Of a stretch of 64,000 bases of DNA, positions 33,136 to 44,900 are shown in pieces; position 1 is the stretch's first letter; every line of letters begins with the position of its first letter. This DNA comes from Meandrina meandrites (Eukaryota > Cnidaria > Anthozoa > Scleractinia > Meandrinidae). The notes below the pieces were generated by a model. It was not told where the DNA came from and did no database searches. It saw nothing but the letters and a program-made list of their open reading frames with translations. Where the stretch lies: contig OY855904.1 in the NCBI GenBank assembly GCA_963693305.1, forward strand, positions 35,345,417-35,409,416. The letters are read 5' to 3'. The translations under genes were made by a program, and so were the position numbers.

Positions 33136-33313
33136 ATTTGAAAAAACTCTTTTAAGTGTCAAAAAACTGAAAATTAACAAACGTTTCGGGCTTAGCCCTT
33201 CATCAGTGTTGTAGTCTGAAATGGCACTTCAGACTACAACACTGAAGAAGGGCTAAGCCCGAAACGTTTGTTAATTTTCAGTTTTTTGACACTTAAAAGA
33301 GTTTTTTTCAAAT
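33136..33313. repeat. Near-perfect 85-bp-arm hairpin with hammerhead-like motifs
   Basis: Left arm 33136-33220 and right arm 33228-33313 are complementary apart from one base change and one indel; the loop is ATGGCAC. On the minus strand, 33178-33208 reads CACTGATGAAGGGC then TAA, GCCC and GAAACGTTTG: a CUGAUGA box, a 4-bp stem II and a GAAA box. The plus-strand partner at 33240-33270 has CTGAAGA. Similar motifs mark Penelope-like element ends. Confidence 0.85.
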
Positions 33314-34000
33314 ACTGATCTTCAATATATTCTTTTACCCTTTTTCAACCAAATATTTTCAATAATATCTATCCTTCAAAAATACTTGAAATATTCTCTT
33401 TTAAATAATCGCTCCTTTAAAAAATCAAATCCCCTTTTACTATTTCCCCCACACTTTGAACGTCATATTTGAATTAACCTCCCCTTAAAATCACCCACAC
33501 CCCGAGGAAATACGGTACTCCACCGTTACATCTCAGCAGCTGCTTTTGGTTTTTTGACGTACTTTTTGCTTTCAATACATTACTCTCTGTTACTATTTAT
33601 TACGATTCTACAAAAATGATAATTTATGCACTATACGCTTTCAATTTTTGAAAAGCGTATAAAAACAGATTGTAAGCTACTTGAATAGAAATCGAATGCG
33701 ATTTTTATACGGTATAAAGCAAGAGAGTATGAAGTATAAAGTTATCACAACCTGTTCAGTAAAAGTATTTAATAAAAGATGAAACGTAAAAAATTCGACT
33801 CTTGCTATGCTCTTACGCTTTCTTGAAATTATAGTTTGGGAACGTTAGGAAGATTTATCGTTCAATCCATTCCGAAACTCATGCAAAATTAATCATATAA
33901 TTTACTCGAAACTCGTCAATGAAAAACTCCCTCACAGACCCTCACACGGATATATGTCACATCCGTGAATAAAGCTCGCACTTGCAGTAGACCGTTTTTG
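33314..34000. other. Intergenic AT-rich sequence
   Basis: No gene or structured repeat was recognised in this stretch. Confidence 0.4.
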
Positions 34001-34142
34001 TATTCTCGGTATTGGACTGGAAATAGCTTCTAATGGAGGCTAATGCGATGGAAAAAAGAATTTCATGTGATTTGCATTTCAAACTATTCCCCGCAGTAGC
34101 CTCCATTGCAATCTAGTTCCAATTAAATACCGAGAATACTGA
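34001..34142. mobile_element. Short inverted-repeat MITE
   Basis: TATTCTCGGTATTGGACTGG on the left is mirrored on the right (complement TATTCTCGGTATTTAATTGG), and AATGGAGGCTA is also mirrored. Confidence 0.6.
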
Positions 34143-34874
34143 TTATTTCATACAGTAGTGAATCACCTCTAGCAACTTTTTCCTCTTTAACTGAAAAAGG
34201 GAAATCCCTGGGATTGAATATGTGCCCCCTAATATTCAACCTGTAGCCCAAAGTCCGGAGGCCCCTCGGGACGGACTCTTGGATTAAGATTGATTATGTT
34301 ATAAATTCTGGTGTTCCGGTTTTATTGCGCAAGGTTAAAGTATTAGTTTAACTTTTTCGATTTCCTCCGGTTCTGGGAAATGTTTCTTCCGCTCAGAAGA
34401 AGGGCGACGATTCTGGCGACCTACCGCTGACCGGGATGCCAGCCTACTTTGGGCATAAGCATGGGCACGAGATTGAGCTGTGTTGTGAAATTAGTACGCT
34501 TAGTAACACAAAGTAAACTTGAATCAAAGGACCCTATGCGCCTACGACTGTTTTTTTGGAAGTGGCTATGAGCCACTAAGCTCGGGAAATGGATTAATAT
34601 AACGAGGATTGTGTTTTAGTCTGCGTCACAGACAGTCTAATCTGCTCCCAAAAGCTTGTTCTGGCGTCCCGCAGTTTTGTGGTTGGACAAATTATTGCGA
34701 AAGATTTATTTCGATCAAGAATACAAAAGGGATTGGCAGATCTAATGCGACTCCCGTAGTTTCTGGTCTTTTGGTTTGAACTTTGGCGAGCACTATATGC
34801 ATGTATATAGAGTCGTTTAAGAGAGAAATGAATTATTTTTCGTGTATCATTCAAGCGTTTTGAGTGACATAATG

Positions 34875-35431
34875 CAGGGTTGGACATTAGCGCTCGCCCA
34901 CTCGCCCAGGCGAGTGTCAAAACTGTCGGGCGAGTACAGATCACCGATCACTCGCCCGTTTTGGCGAGTACGATGTTCGGCTTTTTTTACTTTCCACTTT
35001 GAAATAATTTACACTGTTTACCATTTTGAAATCTCCCACAAACCTGGGGCTTTGTCGCAAACTAATTTCTGGTTCGCAAACATACATACAAAAATGGCTG
35101 CACTTGGTAACCGTTAAACGATGAAAAGGTACTGTATATTTGAACTCACTTAGTGCTAAAATGTGGAGATTTCTTGCTAGGGTGTCTAAAGTATCCGCTA
35201 GCAAGAAAATACCGCTTGTGATAACAGCACGTCAACAACGGTCCATGGATCTCGCGATGTTGATGATCATGCGGAGGGGTAGGGGGGGGGGGGGGGGGGG
35301 GAGGTGTTAATGTTTTCTGTGTTTGTGCGGCGGCTAGGAGACTGGGCGAGTGAAAATTTATATGGGCGAGTGCAGCTCGAAGGTCACTCGCCCAAATGGC
35401 GAGCGCTCCGAAATATTAGTTTCCAACCCTG
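34875..35431. mobile_element. hAT-like non-autonomous transposon
   Basis: Starts CAGGGTTGGA and ends TCCAACCCTG, both followed inward by AGCGCTCGCC-type sequence and repeated GGGCGAGTG motifs. CAGGG termini are typical of hAT elements. Flanks ACATAATG and AATAATGG share ATAATG but do not give a clean 8-bp duplication. It contains a G-run at about 35280-35301. Confidence 0.7.
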
Positions 35432-35645
35432 AATAATGGTCACCGGAATTACAAACGACTGACCAATTTTCCTCCACATACTATACTCCTGTTTTGCATA
35501 CGCAAAAGCAGTCGTTAAAATGGCTGCCTTTCCTTGGCAGAGAGGAAATTCCGGTCGTTCAATGTTTAAGAGATGCTTTGAAACCACTAAAATGTTACAA
35601 TGTAACTGATGCTTTTCTTTTCCCACTATCGCTTTCCTACTTTAA

Positions 35646-35931
35646 TAGGGGCGGATCCAGAAAAATCAGAAAGAGGGGGCCGAAAAAAATTGGGCGAAAG
35701 CGCAACCTTCCCCCAAACCCACAACAACAACGAGAAGCTTTATTTTCATCATGATAAATAAATATAGTATATTAGTATTATCGTGATCATTTAAAAATAA
35801 AAAAGCAATTACGTTACAACCCAACCCTGATTACACAATAGCGCTCTAAAGACGGTTCGTTACAATCAGTTCCATGGAAAAGGGGGGAGCCGCAACCCCC
35901 TCGGCCCTCCCCCTAGCTTAATCCGCCTATG
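35646..35931. mobile_element. MITE with GGGGCGGATCCAG-type end
   Basis: The left end is AGGGGCGGATCCAG; the right end complements to ATAGGCGGATTAAGCTAGGG. Purine-rich AGAGGGGGCCG and AGGGGGGAGCCG blocks lie inside. Boundaries are approximate. Confidence 0.5.
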
Positions 35932-36589
35932 TAGTACTTGTAAAGTTCATATCACCAAGCAGAATGATTTTGTCATGAAGCAAACTTCCAGTGGACTACG
36001 TAATGCCCACAAACCTGTCTTAGGATGTAATTGCTTTAACATTTTATTTGCATTTATTTTTAATGTTTTTACATTTAACGTTGGTTTGCAATGGTAAAAT
36101 TCTCACTAAACGCAAATCGGGACGAGCAGCAAGCACAAATGTCATTTGCTCGTCCACTCTAGTTAAAAACAAAAAACCAAAACTGTTTCTCCCATGTCTT
36201 TCTCTCCTGGCTGCGCATTGTAAATGTAATACATTTCACATAGTTATAACACTTCGAGATTTCATAAAACATCGCTAATTAAAGTTCACTAAATTGTAAG
36301 TAGACGTTAAAAATGTTAATCTTGTGCCGGGTATTCTACGTGTGTAGGATGAATTCTTGTTGCTATGAGATTAAATTGTTTAGAGTAAATGCTGTTTAGA
36401 TTGGAAATATAAATCTGTAAATATAATAAAATGAACCTTTTCGCGTATGAATGCAACACCAAATCTTATTAAAACTCTCGAGTAAAACAACAAGGAATTA
36501 AAGGATATCGTGAAGGTATCATCATATGACGCATAGCGTACTTAAGTTGTGATATGAAATCATGACAGAGTCGGGATTGAGTAATTAAA
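35932..36589. other. Upstream region of the D8C gene
   Basis: AT-rich, with no recognised repeat or gene. It would contain the promoter of the D8C gene; I see no clear TATA box at a suitable distance. Confidence 0.4.
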
Positions 36590-38406
36590 ATGAAACTGGA
36601 AATCCTGTCGATGATCACAAGAACATATGCTGTCGTTTTTTACATAATTTTTTCTCGCGGTAAGTTAGTCCTTTAATTTTGATTGCATAATTTTCTCTCC
36701 TCGTAGGATGAAGTCTCGTTGGAGGAAGAACTGGTAATATTAGCAGTTAAAGAATAGAAAGGAAAAGTGCTGAAGGAAAGTGGGTAACAAGATATTAGCA
36801 TATCGCGGAGTAATCAATGGCTCATCCTGCCCCAAAATTGTGTCTTGCGTTTTTAATAAAGTGCCCCTGTGATCAAATTTTTGATTTTCGTTTTTTTACA
36901 TTTTCGTATACTATTAGACTTTCTTACTCATCTTTGCCAAATTTAAATAGAAGTCACATTTATTTACGGCCGCCATTAATCACCTTGTTCCAAGGCTTGG
37001 TTGCGAATGGGAGAAAGTGACGTCAAAGGCTCAAAAATACCTCACGGGTTGAAATTATAATAACAATCAGCATAGACAAGTGCACGAAGAAGTGGAAAGT
37101 TTTTGTTGCTTTTCGCGTGATTTTCAATACTTATTGTTACATGTTGTATTATAATTTCAACCCGTGAGGTATTTTTGAGCCTTTGACGTCACTCTCTCTC
37201 ATTCGCAACCAAGCCTTGGAAGAACGTTGATTAATGGCGGCTGTAAAATCTCGGAAATACATGTTTAATAAAATGTCTTCTGTTGTTCGTAATGGATTGA
37301 AATTTGGCAAGATGAGTAAGCAAGTCTAATAGTACCCGACAATGGGGGCACACTGGGGGAAACTGGGCATCACAGGGTCACTTTTAGGTTGAAGTGAAGA
37401 ACTAGATAAGCTGTGTATACTGTATACTATTGTACTACAGTATACTATGTTGGTTTTAATCATCCGACTACTGCGCGGAATGTCACGGGCTCGAGTCGCG
37501 AGGAGGAGTCAGAGATTTTGTCTCACGCACGTGACAACTGAAAGTTACATCTTTCTTAACCTTTTTGATTGTTTAGTAAAATAACCGCACGTATGACTAA
37601 CCTGGTTTTGTATTATGGTCATTGTAAAAATAAAACAGGGATACTTTACAAACAACAGAATTTGATTTTTTATAGAGGCCTGGGGCGACTCCAATCCATG
37701 TTTCTCGAGCCAGGCTCTCACGGGTGATGAAAGAAACGTGGCATTAGTTCAAGAGTTTGACTACAAGTGCGATGATCGTCTCGAAAAGGGTTGGTATCGT
37801 TTTATCAGTAGCAACGGAACACTCATGAAGATGGCAACACAGTGGGTATCAGTAAACAGGTCAAGTAAAGTATGAGTGCAAAATTTTTTAAAAACTGAAG
37901 GGTTTGGTCCTGGTTACTCGAGCGGTTTTGATTGATATAAACTGGTCTTATAGTTTAACTTAGGCGTATGAATGTCCAAAGCTGGACAAAACTGAAGCGA
38001 ATTTCATTTCAGGGCAATTTGAATAAAAAAACATGGTCTGCAATGTCCCCAAACCATCTTTCGGTTGGTTATTGCCTTAACGAAATGAATATTTTGTCAG
38101 AAAATTCTTTTAAAAACAGTTGAGTTTGTTGTTGTCGGCAGGGCAATAGACAAGGATCATCTCATGCAACTGACTGTTTATTTCTTATTTTTCAGGTGTG
38201 GGACATATTCCACGGTCTGGTTGAATACCCAGCATCCTTCAGCAGATCAAGGTATCATCACTGCTGAAGTATGTGCAAATATTGCTAACATCGCTGTAGA
38301 ATGTCCGTGGCCTTGGAGCATCAGAGTGAAAAACTGCGGCGATTTTTTTGTGTACGAGTTGACTCCCACGCCTTATTGTCCAATGGGATATTGCACTAGT
38401 ATATAA
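36590..38406 (+). CDS. Small secreted D8C-domain protein (uromodulin/OIT3-like)
   Basis: Exons 36590-36659, 37676-37859 and 38196-38406 join as phases 1 and 2 to give 154 aa. Exon 1 encodes a signal peptide (TYAVVFYIIFS). Exons 2-3 form one D8C domain: CDDRLEKGWYRF, then RCGTYSTVWLNTQHPSADQG, VCANIA, VKNCGDFFVYELTPTPYCPMGYC and the stop. D8C has eight conserved cysteines and occurs in uromodulin, GP2, OIT3 and many cnidarian surface proteins, usually beside ZP or EGF domains; this protein has only the D8C. Splice sites are GCG/GTAAGT, ATAG/AG, ACAG/GTCAAG and TTCAG/G. A foldback MITE occupies part of intron 1. Extracellular location is inferred from the signal peptide; the role is unknown (D8C in GP2/uromodulin takes part in binding bacterial fimbriae). 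No ORF caller would see exon 1, which is only 70 nt. Confidence 0.8.
36858..37384. mobile_element. Foldback MITE, copy 2
   Basis: Same family as 9958-10500: AAAGTGCCCCTGTGATCAA on the left, CACAGGGTCACTTT on the right, with the same CGGCCGCCATTAATCA, CCAAGGCTTGGTTG and ACCTCACGGGTTGAAA blocks mirrored inside. It lies in intron 1 of the D8C gene. Confidence 0.85.
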
Positions 38407-38708
38407 AATATGTGATAAGACACAGTCTTGTTTTTTGGATTTTACCCTAGCTCAATGAAACCACAACGAGGAAAACACCAAGAGAATCAGATACAAGAGA
38501 CTTCAACTGACATTTTGTGGTACAGAAGAAAAAACACAAGTTGGGATTTAAACAGCGATGTATTTTTTGCCAGCAGCATCTATATATGGAATAATTTCCT
38601 TAAAGCTCTATAATTTAAAAAAACAATTTTTTAAAGATCTTTAAAGACGTCGATTTAGTGCTCTGTATTTTTACATAAATACATCCTTATCATGAGATAC
38701 ACAGGTAC

Positions 38709-38714
38709 AAATAA
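38709..38714 (+). terminator. Candidate poly(A) signal of the D8C gene
   Basis: AATAAA about 300 nt after the D8C stop. The oppositely oriented RasGRF gene ends only about 200 bp further on. Confidence 0.35.
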
Positions 38715-38892
38715 ATAATTGAACATTTGTTTTGTTCAGCAACATTGTTTGCGTGACCAGATGAAAAACTTTGCGTGACGGGCGCAAGTATATAACAAGA
38801 AATAGAAAACTGAATTACAGCAAGAGGATATCAAAACAGGCGTTCACGATAAAATGTTCCTGTTATAAAATGACAATTTTAAAGGGCGTTTC

Positions 38893-38898
38893 TTTATT
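38893..38898 (-). terminator. Candidate poly(A) signal of the RasGRF gene
   Basis: TTTATT on the plus strand reads AATAAA on the minus strand, 29 nt past the RasGRF stop codon. If used, the 3' UTR would be very short. Confidence 0.35.
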
Positions 38899-38926
38899 CT
38901 TGCCAACACCTGTTGTTTGAACTGAG

Positions 38927-41900
38927 TCAGATTTCGGTCTCTACTGGTTGTTTGAGCTTAGAGGATGCTCTTTTTCTCGGTTCTAGTGTCAAGGAAGTTT
39001 GGTACAGCATGTCCTCGTCCATAAGATTGTCTTTAGACATCAGGTATCGAATAATCTGAAACAGTAATTGGTATCAAACTATGTTAGAAAAGCGTGCAGA
39101 TCTGTTTAACATCCCAGGGGACAGTGTACAGACTAAACATCACCAAGTACACCACAAAATGACTTGGTGAGCCGGGCACCTGAACAAAGTGCATCCAGAA
39201 GGCAGCTAAATTCTCTTACATTTTTATCGGGCTCCAACGTGTATTTGTTCTGTTGATAGTGATGAATTTCTTCAATAACTTGAGCGATCTGATAAGCGAA
39301 AACACAATTGCCGTTAGTACAAGATTGTAACCGTGGAACTCCACTGACGAAAAATAAGAGAAAGTACAAAAGCTTTTAAAACGCTGAAGTTGTGCTCAGC
39401 GTTTTAAAGGAGCGAGCCCTCACCATTCTCATCTTGGAGAAATTTATGAGACCATTCTCGTTATTGTTGGGAGTACCATCCTCTATGAACGCCAAGTCCG
39501 TTAAGTAGAAACCAAGATATGGTATGCATGGAGGGTCCGCACTGTAATGAACACAACCACAGTCATTAGCACAATACCAGCCTAGTATTCGTTGTTCATG
39601 ACAGTTCTAAGCAAATTTCTGAAAACTCTCAAACACGTAAATTTGAGGAGGTTTTCTTTTTAAAATCGATCCGCCTTAATGACAGTTGAGATCACCAAAA
39701 CTGTTCGAAACGTCGATTTAAAACTAATTTTAACCTCGGAAAATTCCCAGTTAGTAGACAACTTTCAATTAACTTTCAACACTTGCCAAGCAGGCTCGAC
39801 AATAAATGACAGATGTTGTGCTACGTCGGCGGGCTGAAAAACACAACACAAAGTAACTGACGTGGAAAATCGAGCATTAATCCTTCGTAATTATAGCAAA
39901 TAAAATAAACACGTGTAGTGCACATACTCTATTGTCGCCTTCAAACATTTCGGTGAAACACAGTGAAATAATTATAAAGCCTGATAAGTGGAGAGTTAAT
40001 AAACTGAACAATCAAATGCCTACATGTATGCTGCAGATTATCACTTCCTTACATAGTAAACCTACCATCTAAGAGCATCTCTCATGTTCTTAAAGCGACC
40101 ATCAGAACTAACCAATTTCTGAAGACGATCAATCAGCGTGCGTGTCTATGAGGACGAAAATGGAATTAGTGTAAAACGCAAGGAAGAAAATATGCCTGTT
40201 TACCATGCTGGCAGAAATAATGCGATGAACATATTTCTAACACAGCTACCTATTGAACTTTCAGGGGTTTGCCCTTTCAAACATTTAAAGACTGCGGGCC
40301 GCGCTACAACATAAGGACATAAGAAAAGTTTGAGTTAAGTTGATTGAATAACCACTGAATACGGGGTAATACAGCATCCTCGGAAACCCAAGGCTTCAAA
40401 GGGAATGGGAAGCCGGGAAGGGAGAGACCCGCTCCCAGTCTCTCCCTTCCCTTCCCGTCGCCGTTGAAGCCCTGGGTTTCCGAGGATGGTTAATACAGTT
40501 GACCGATTACCTGTTTAGATACTTTTTCCCAAGTCTTCTTCAGTCTGTAGATTGAACTACTCATGAAGGCGGAAGTAATTTCTAGCACGGAGTTAAAGTT
40601 GTGGAGATTGCGGCAAACCTCTGCCACCGCTGCCCACTTCTCTATCACCGTGGCGCGTGCCGAGGGAGACTGGTGCTTTAGAATCTCTGACGCTACCAGG
40701 GAACTTGTCTAGAAAGAACATAACGTAACGTAACGTAACGTAACGTAAGGTAACATAAAAAAGAAAGGGTAAGCCTACAGATATTTATTTTTAAAGGATA
40801 TTTCTTTACAAAAACAAACAAACAAATAAAAAAATTCCACACTTTCGTTATTCGACTTTTACATCATTACTTATCACTCACAAAAACAACAACAATATTT
40901 CAATCGTACCACGAATTTAAATTCGATTTGCAGACGGCGCTTTAGCTTTAAAATGACGCAACTGGCAGAAAGTATATTCGTTTTAGTTGACTTTTTCGAG
41001 ATTGGAATAATATCGTAATAGCGAATTTGAGTCCTTTCGAGAACAACTGCCAGTGTATCATGTAGATTCAACTTACTTCATTAAATCGTTTTGTCACGCG
41101 AAGAATGCCGGGGGCTCGAACGTTTTTATCCGACTTCATCCAAGAAAGGTTGAGGAATTCACTGAAACAATAATACATTTGTGTGGTTAGACCGCGCTAG
41201 CAAGACAAAACAAGGGACAGTTCGTTTGTCATCGCTTAGAAATCAATAATTTACTTACTGTGAAGGAATATTGGAAAAGATAAGGTGTTCCACGAATGTG
41301 AGTTGCTCGGCCAGTTGAGTGCCGGAGATATTATCGAACGTTACCAATTCCTCTGGTGTCGTCTTCTGCGCGGAAACAGACTAGAAATCGACAATTAGTA
41401 AATACATTGCATACAAATAATAAGGAAAGGCAATTGTTAAAAGTGCGGTAAACACTAAGCCAGACAGATGGACTAAAGGACCCCGGGGGAGGGAAGTACT
41501 CAACAAAATTTTATACGGGGAGGGTGTGTCCCGACGTCCGAACTCTTACACTTTTTGAGCGTGTTCCAGAAATTTCAAGGGGCCTTTTAAATACGGAAAT
41601 GACAGTTTACCGTACCGTTTCTATACTTCAACTCATGAAATCCCTACCCTTTGAGAGACCCCTCCAGGCTAAAAAAGGTACCCCTTTCAGACGGACCTTC
41701 CCGGCATAGTCCATTATAGTGAGTACCCCCCCCCCCCCTCCCAGGAGGGGGGGGGGGGGGGGGCGAGGACAGACAGACAGACAGACAGACAGACAGGTTT
41801 GGCTGGGACGATGTCGCCGTACAGGTAGTGTCTGTCCCATTGCTGGAGGTTTTAAGTGTAGTGTGAGACTAGAAAGATCAGCTCGCGTCTAAGCTTATAC

Positions 41901-44900
41901 CTGCCTCGCTCACACAAAAACTTAACACATAAGTTAAAGAAGTGAGAAGTGCTTTGCTTTGTGCACAGCTAACTCACCATTGACAGAAATGTTGCCTCAA
42001 ATGAAAGAGTGGCTTCTAATTCTTTGTGTTTTCGCTCAAGTGTCCTGGAGAAAATTAAAATAATTAATAATTGCTTTTGCTCATGATTCTCACTAGTAAA
42101 TAGTCACGTGAGCTCGACCACTCGTTTGAATGGCGGGTCAGTTATTTCTTTTTTACTTAACAACGCTGCAGTTATTGCTATTAGCAAAGGCAACCGGACA
42201 TGATCAAGTTGTGAAGGAAAGAGAACAGCTAAATATCAGTACACAAACGACTTACTTTATAATTGCTGTTGCAAACTTTTGCTCTAGATTCGTTGATCCA
42301 TCGTAGCTTAGAATGTGATTCATTGACGAAATTAACTGATCTTTTAACGCTGGGTCTGCCTCAAAGTCCTACAGACAAAAACAGGTTCAAAGAACATTTA
42401 CCTCAAGCAAACAAACCGTAATGTAAGTATCTCAAGGAAACACATTCATAACTAACACTTACTTCAGGGTGTTTTGTGACCCAGTGACGTAGAACAGTCA
42501 GAACTCTCATGGTAGCCAAGTGAGTGTTAGAGGAAAGCAATTCTCGGATGGTGTGACCTAGGCAGACAGACGGACACAAAAACAAGCAGAAGTGGAATAT
42601 TGTTGTTGCATTCATTTAGCATACTAATGCATACTAATGCACTGGGGACACCTTAGTGGCTGATTAAGGGGAGGGGCCCAGGTCCTGGCCCCCTCCTTAT
42701 GTTTGGTAAAAGACTTTTTTAATGACTCCCCCGCTGCGCTAACAATGTTTGGGCCTGTATACACAAAAAAAGGGGCCCCCTCCTTAGTTCAAGGTCTGGA
42801 CTAGGACTTCATTACAACAATCACAATATCAACAAGAGATAAATATGGAATAAAACAATAGTAGATATCAGACAGCAGAATTGGTAACTAGTTGTTACGG
42901 AGAAAACAGTCTTTACAAATATTGTCCATCAGTTGAGAAAAATTATCTGATTTAATACACCTCCTAAAAATGTATATTTGAATACAGTTCAATTTTTTAT
43001 TTAACAGACGGAAGAAAGTTTCTCGGCGAAATGAACTACTCACCAAAACGGAATTTTGTTGCAGTGGGTGAGGTGGCCGCGTACGACGGAGATGCGCCCG
43101 CGGTGGCAGCGGCGAAGGCCGATGCAGCAGATGATATACTGGACCTGCGCCTTGAAGGCCTTGATGACGTCACAACAACTCCAGCACTAACACTGTTAGC
43201 TGAAGGTGACAGAGGAGAGCGCGGGGAACTGATTGGAGAAACGGGTGACTTGGGCTGCGGGTGAGAGGAAAGCTTTGGTGAACTGGGACGACGTTGTGAT
43301 TTTAAATTCAACACCCTTTCCTCAGCTTCTTTGACGATTTTGTAAAGCCGACATGGTGAGCTTGGCCTTCGGGTTGAATGTTTGTTTTGTCTTAATTCAG
43401 GGCTCTGGTCCCCTGTTATTCCCAGGCAGCCAACAGCAGGATCCACGCTACGTTCGCGCTGCACACTGGGAGATGACCGTCGCCGATTTTCCAACGTCTT
43501 GGATGTTTGAAATAAATCGTCACTTTGCCCACCTACATCGCCGTTTTCAACTGCATTCAGAATTCTTCTCCTTGTTTTCTCTGTACCGTTGTGATCTGAA
43601 TGAGTTATTGACTGGGTTTGTGATGTAGGCGCGTTAAACGGCATTCGGATTGTAGGTGGAGAAGCCTGAAGGCCTGTTCCCAATGAATCTAGGACGGGAT
43701 CTTTCGTGAGAACAGCTGCACCCGACGAACACGCACGAGATCTTTTACCGCGCGGTTTAGGCGGAGCTTGAAGTTCAAATTTCACGTCGCTAAAAATATC
43801 GTCTTCTTGGTACGATGATAGAAGTGATGTGCCTTTACCATTCTCTGCCGACATTAAATCAGACGAGCTGCTCTGGGCCCGACTGCGAATGTTCCCTCGT
43901 GATAAGAATGGCGAGCTGTAGTTCCTTGGCCCTCCGTGTCGAATTGGTTCTGGTGAGTGAGGTGGATCGTCCCCAGAGGACTCCGGAAACTCGAATCCAG
44001 CAGATTCACCTAGAGCAGACGGTGAGGAGTGGCGCCGGTACGAATGATAGTTGGTGGGGCACAGTCGGTCAGGCGTTCGTGCGGCTGCAGTTGTCGATAC
44101 GTTCTCTTGCTTGTTGTCTGACGGCATCTTTACGTCAGAAACAGTGATAGAGATGGACTGCGAAGGGGACGGTTGATTCTTTTCACCAAAGAACTTATTG
44201 CGACCTTAAAATGTAAAATACAATCAACATTAACATTTGTTCTGTGCGTGGACATAACAAATAACATGTAGTTCTTTGGCTTCACTGCTGGCTTGAAATG
44301 GCAGCTTTTTAGTAAGATAGCTCTTTCTTAGAAACCGAAACAATCTAGAAACGATTTGCTAGATGGCGACCAACTGTTACCTTTCTTCTTGTCTTGTCGC
44401 GGACTCAGCGCCTCAGTTGGTAGCGATACGGAGCGGACCTTACGGCTAACTGGAGAAAACACGTCTGTTGTTAAATACAGCGGGTACTCCTTAGCATTAT
44501 GGGAGTAGTAAAACTGTAGCAGTGTATCTAGAAGAGATGAAGCTGATGTGAACACGCGATAGGTGATCAGGAACGTGTTTAAGAAGTCAGCACTAAGGAA
44601 ACGAATGTCAAGAAGACGTTCCAACAGACGCTCCAAGCTGGCGTGACGTATCTACGGGCAATAATCAAAAGAGGTAACGTAAGGAGGGTCAATATCCCGG
44701 TCATATGTAGCTTAAAAGACCTTCAAACAGACAAAATGAAGATGGAAATGTATAACTCAAACAAAACTGCCAAATTTGGGAAACAGAATGGGGCGGGAAG
44801 GCGGGTTCTTTATAACCACGGATCACAGCAAATTAGATTGCCAAATCGATGAAGTAATCCAGGACAAAAACGCCACACCAAAAGCCAGTTGATTTCATTT

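Noticed and set aside
44328..44636. Independent gene starting at an internal Met of the REM exon
   Set aside because: Homology continues upstream of the Met to a splice acceptor at 44651, and all phases fit the RasGRF model.
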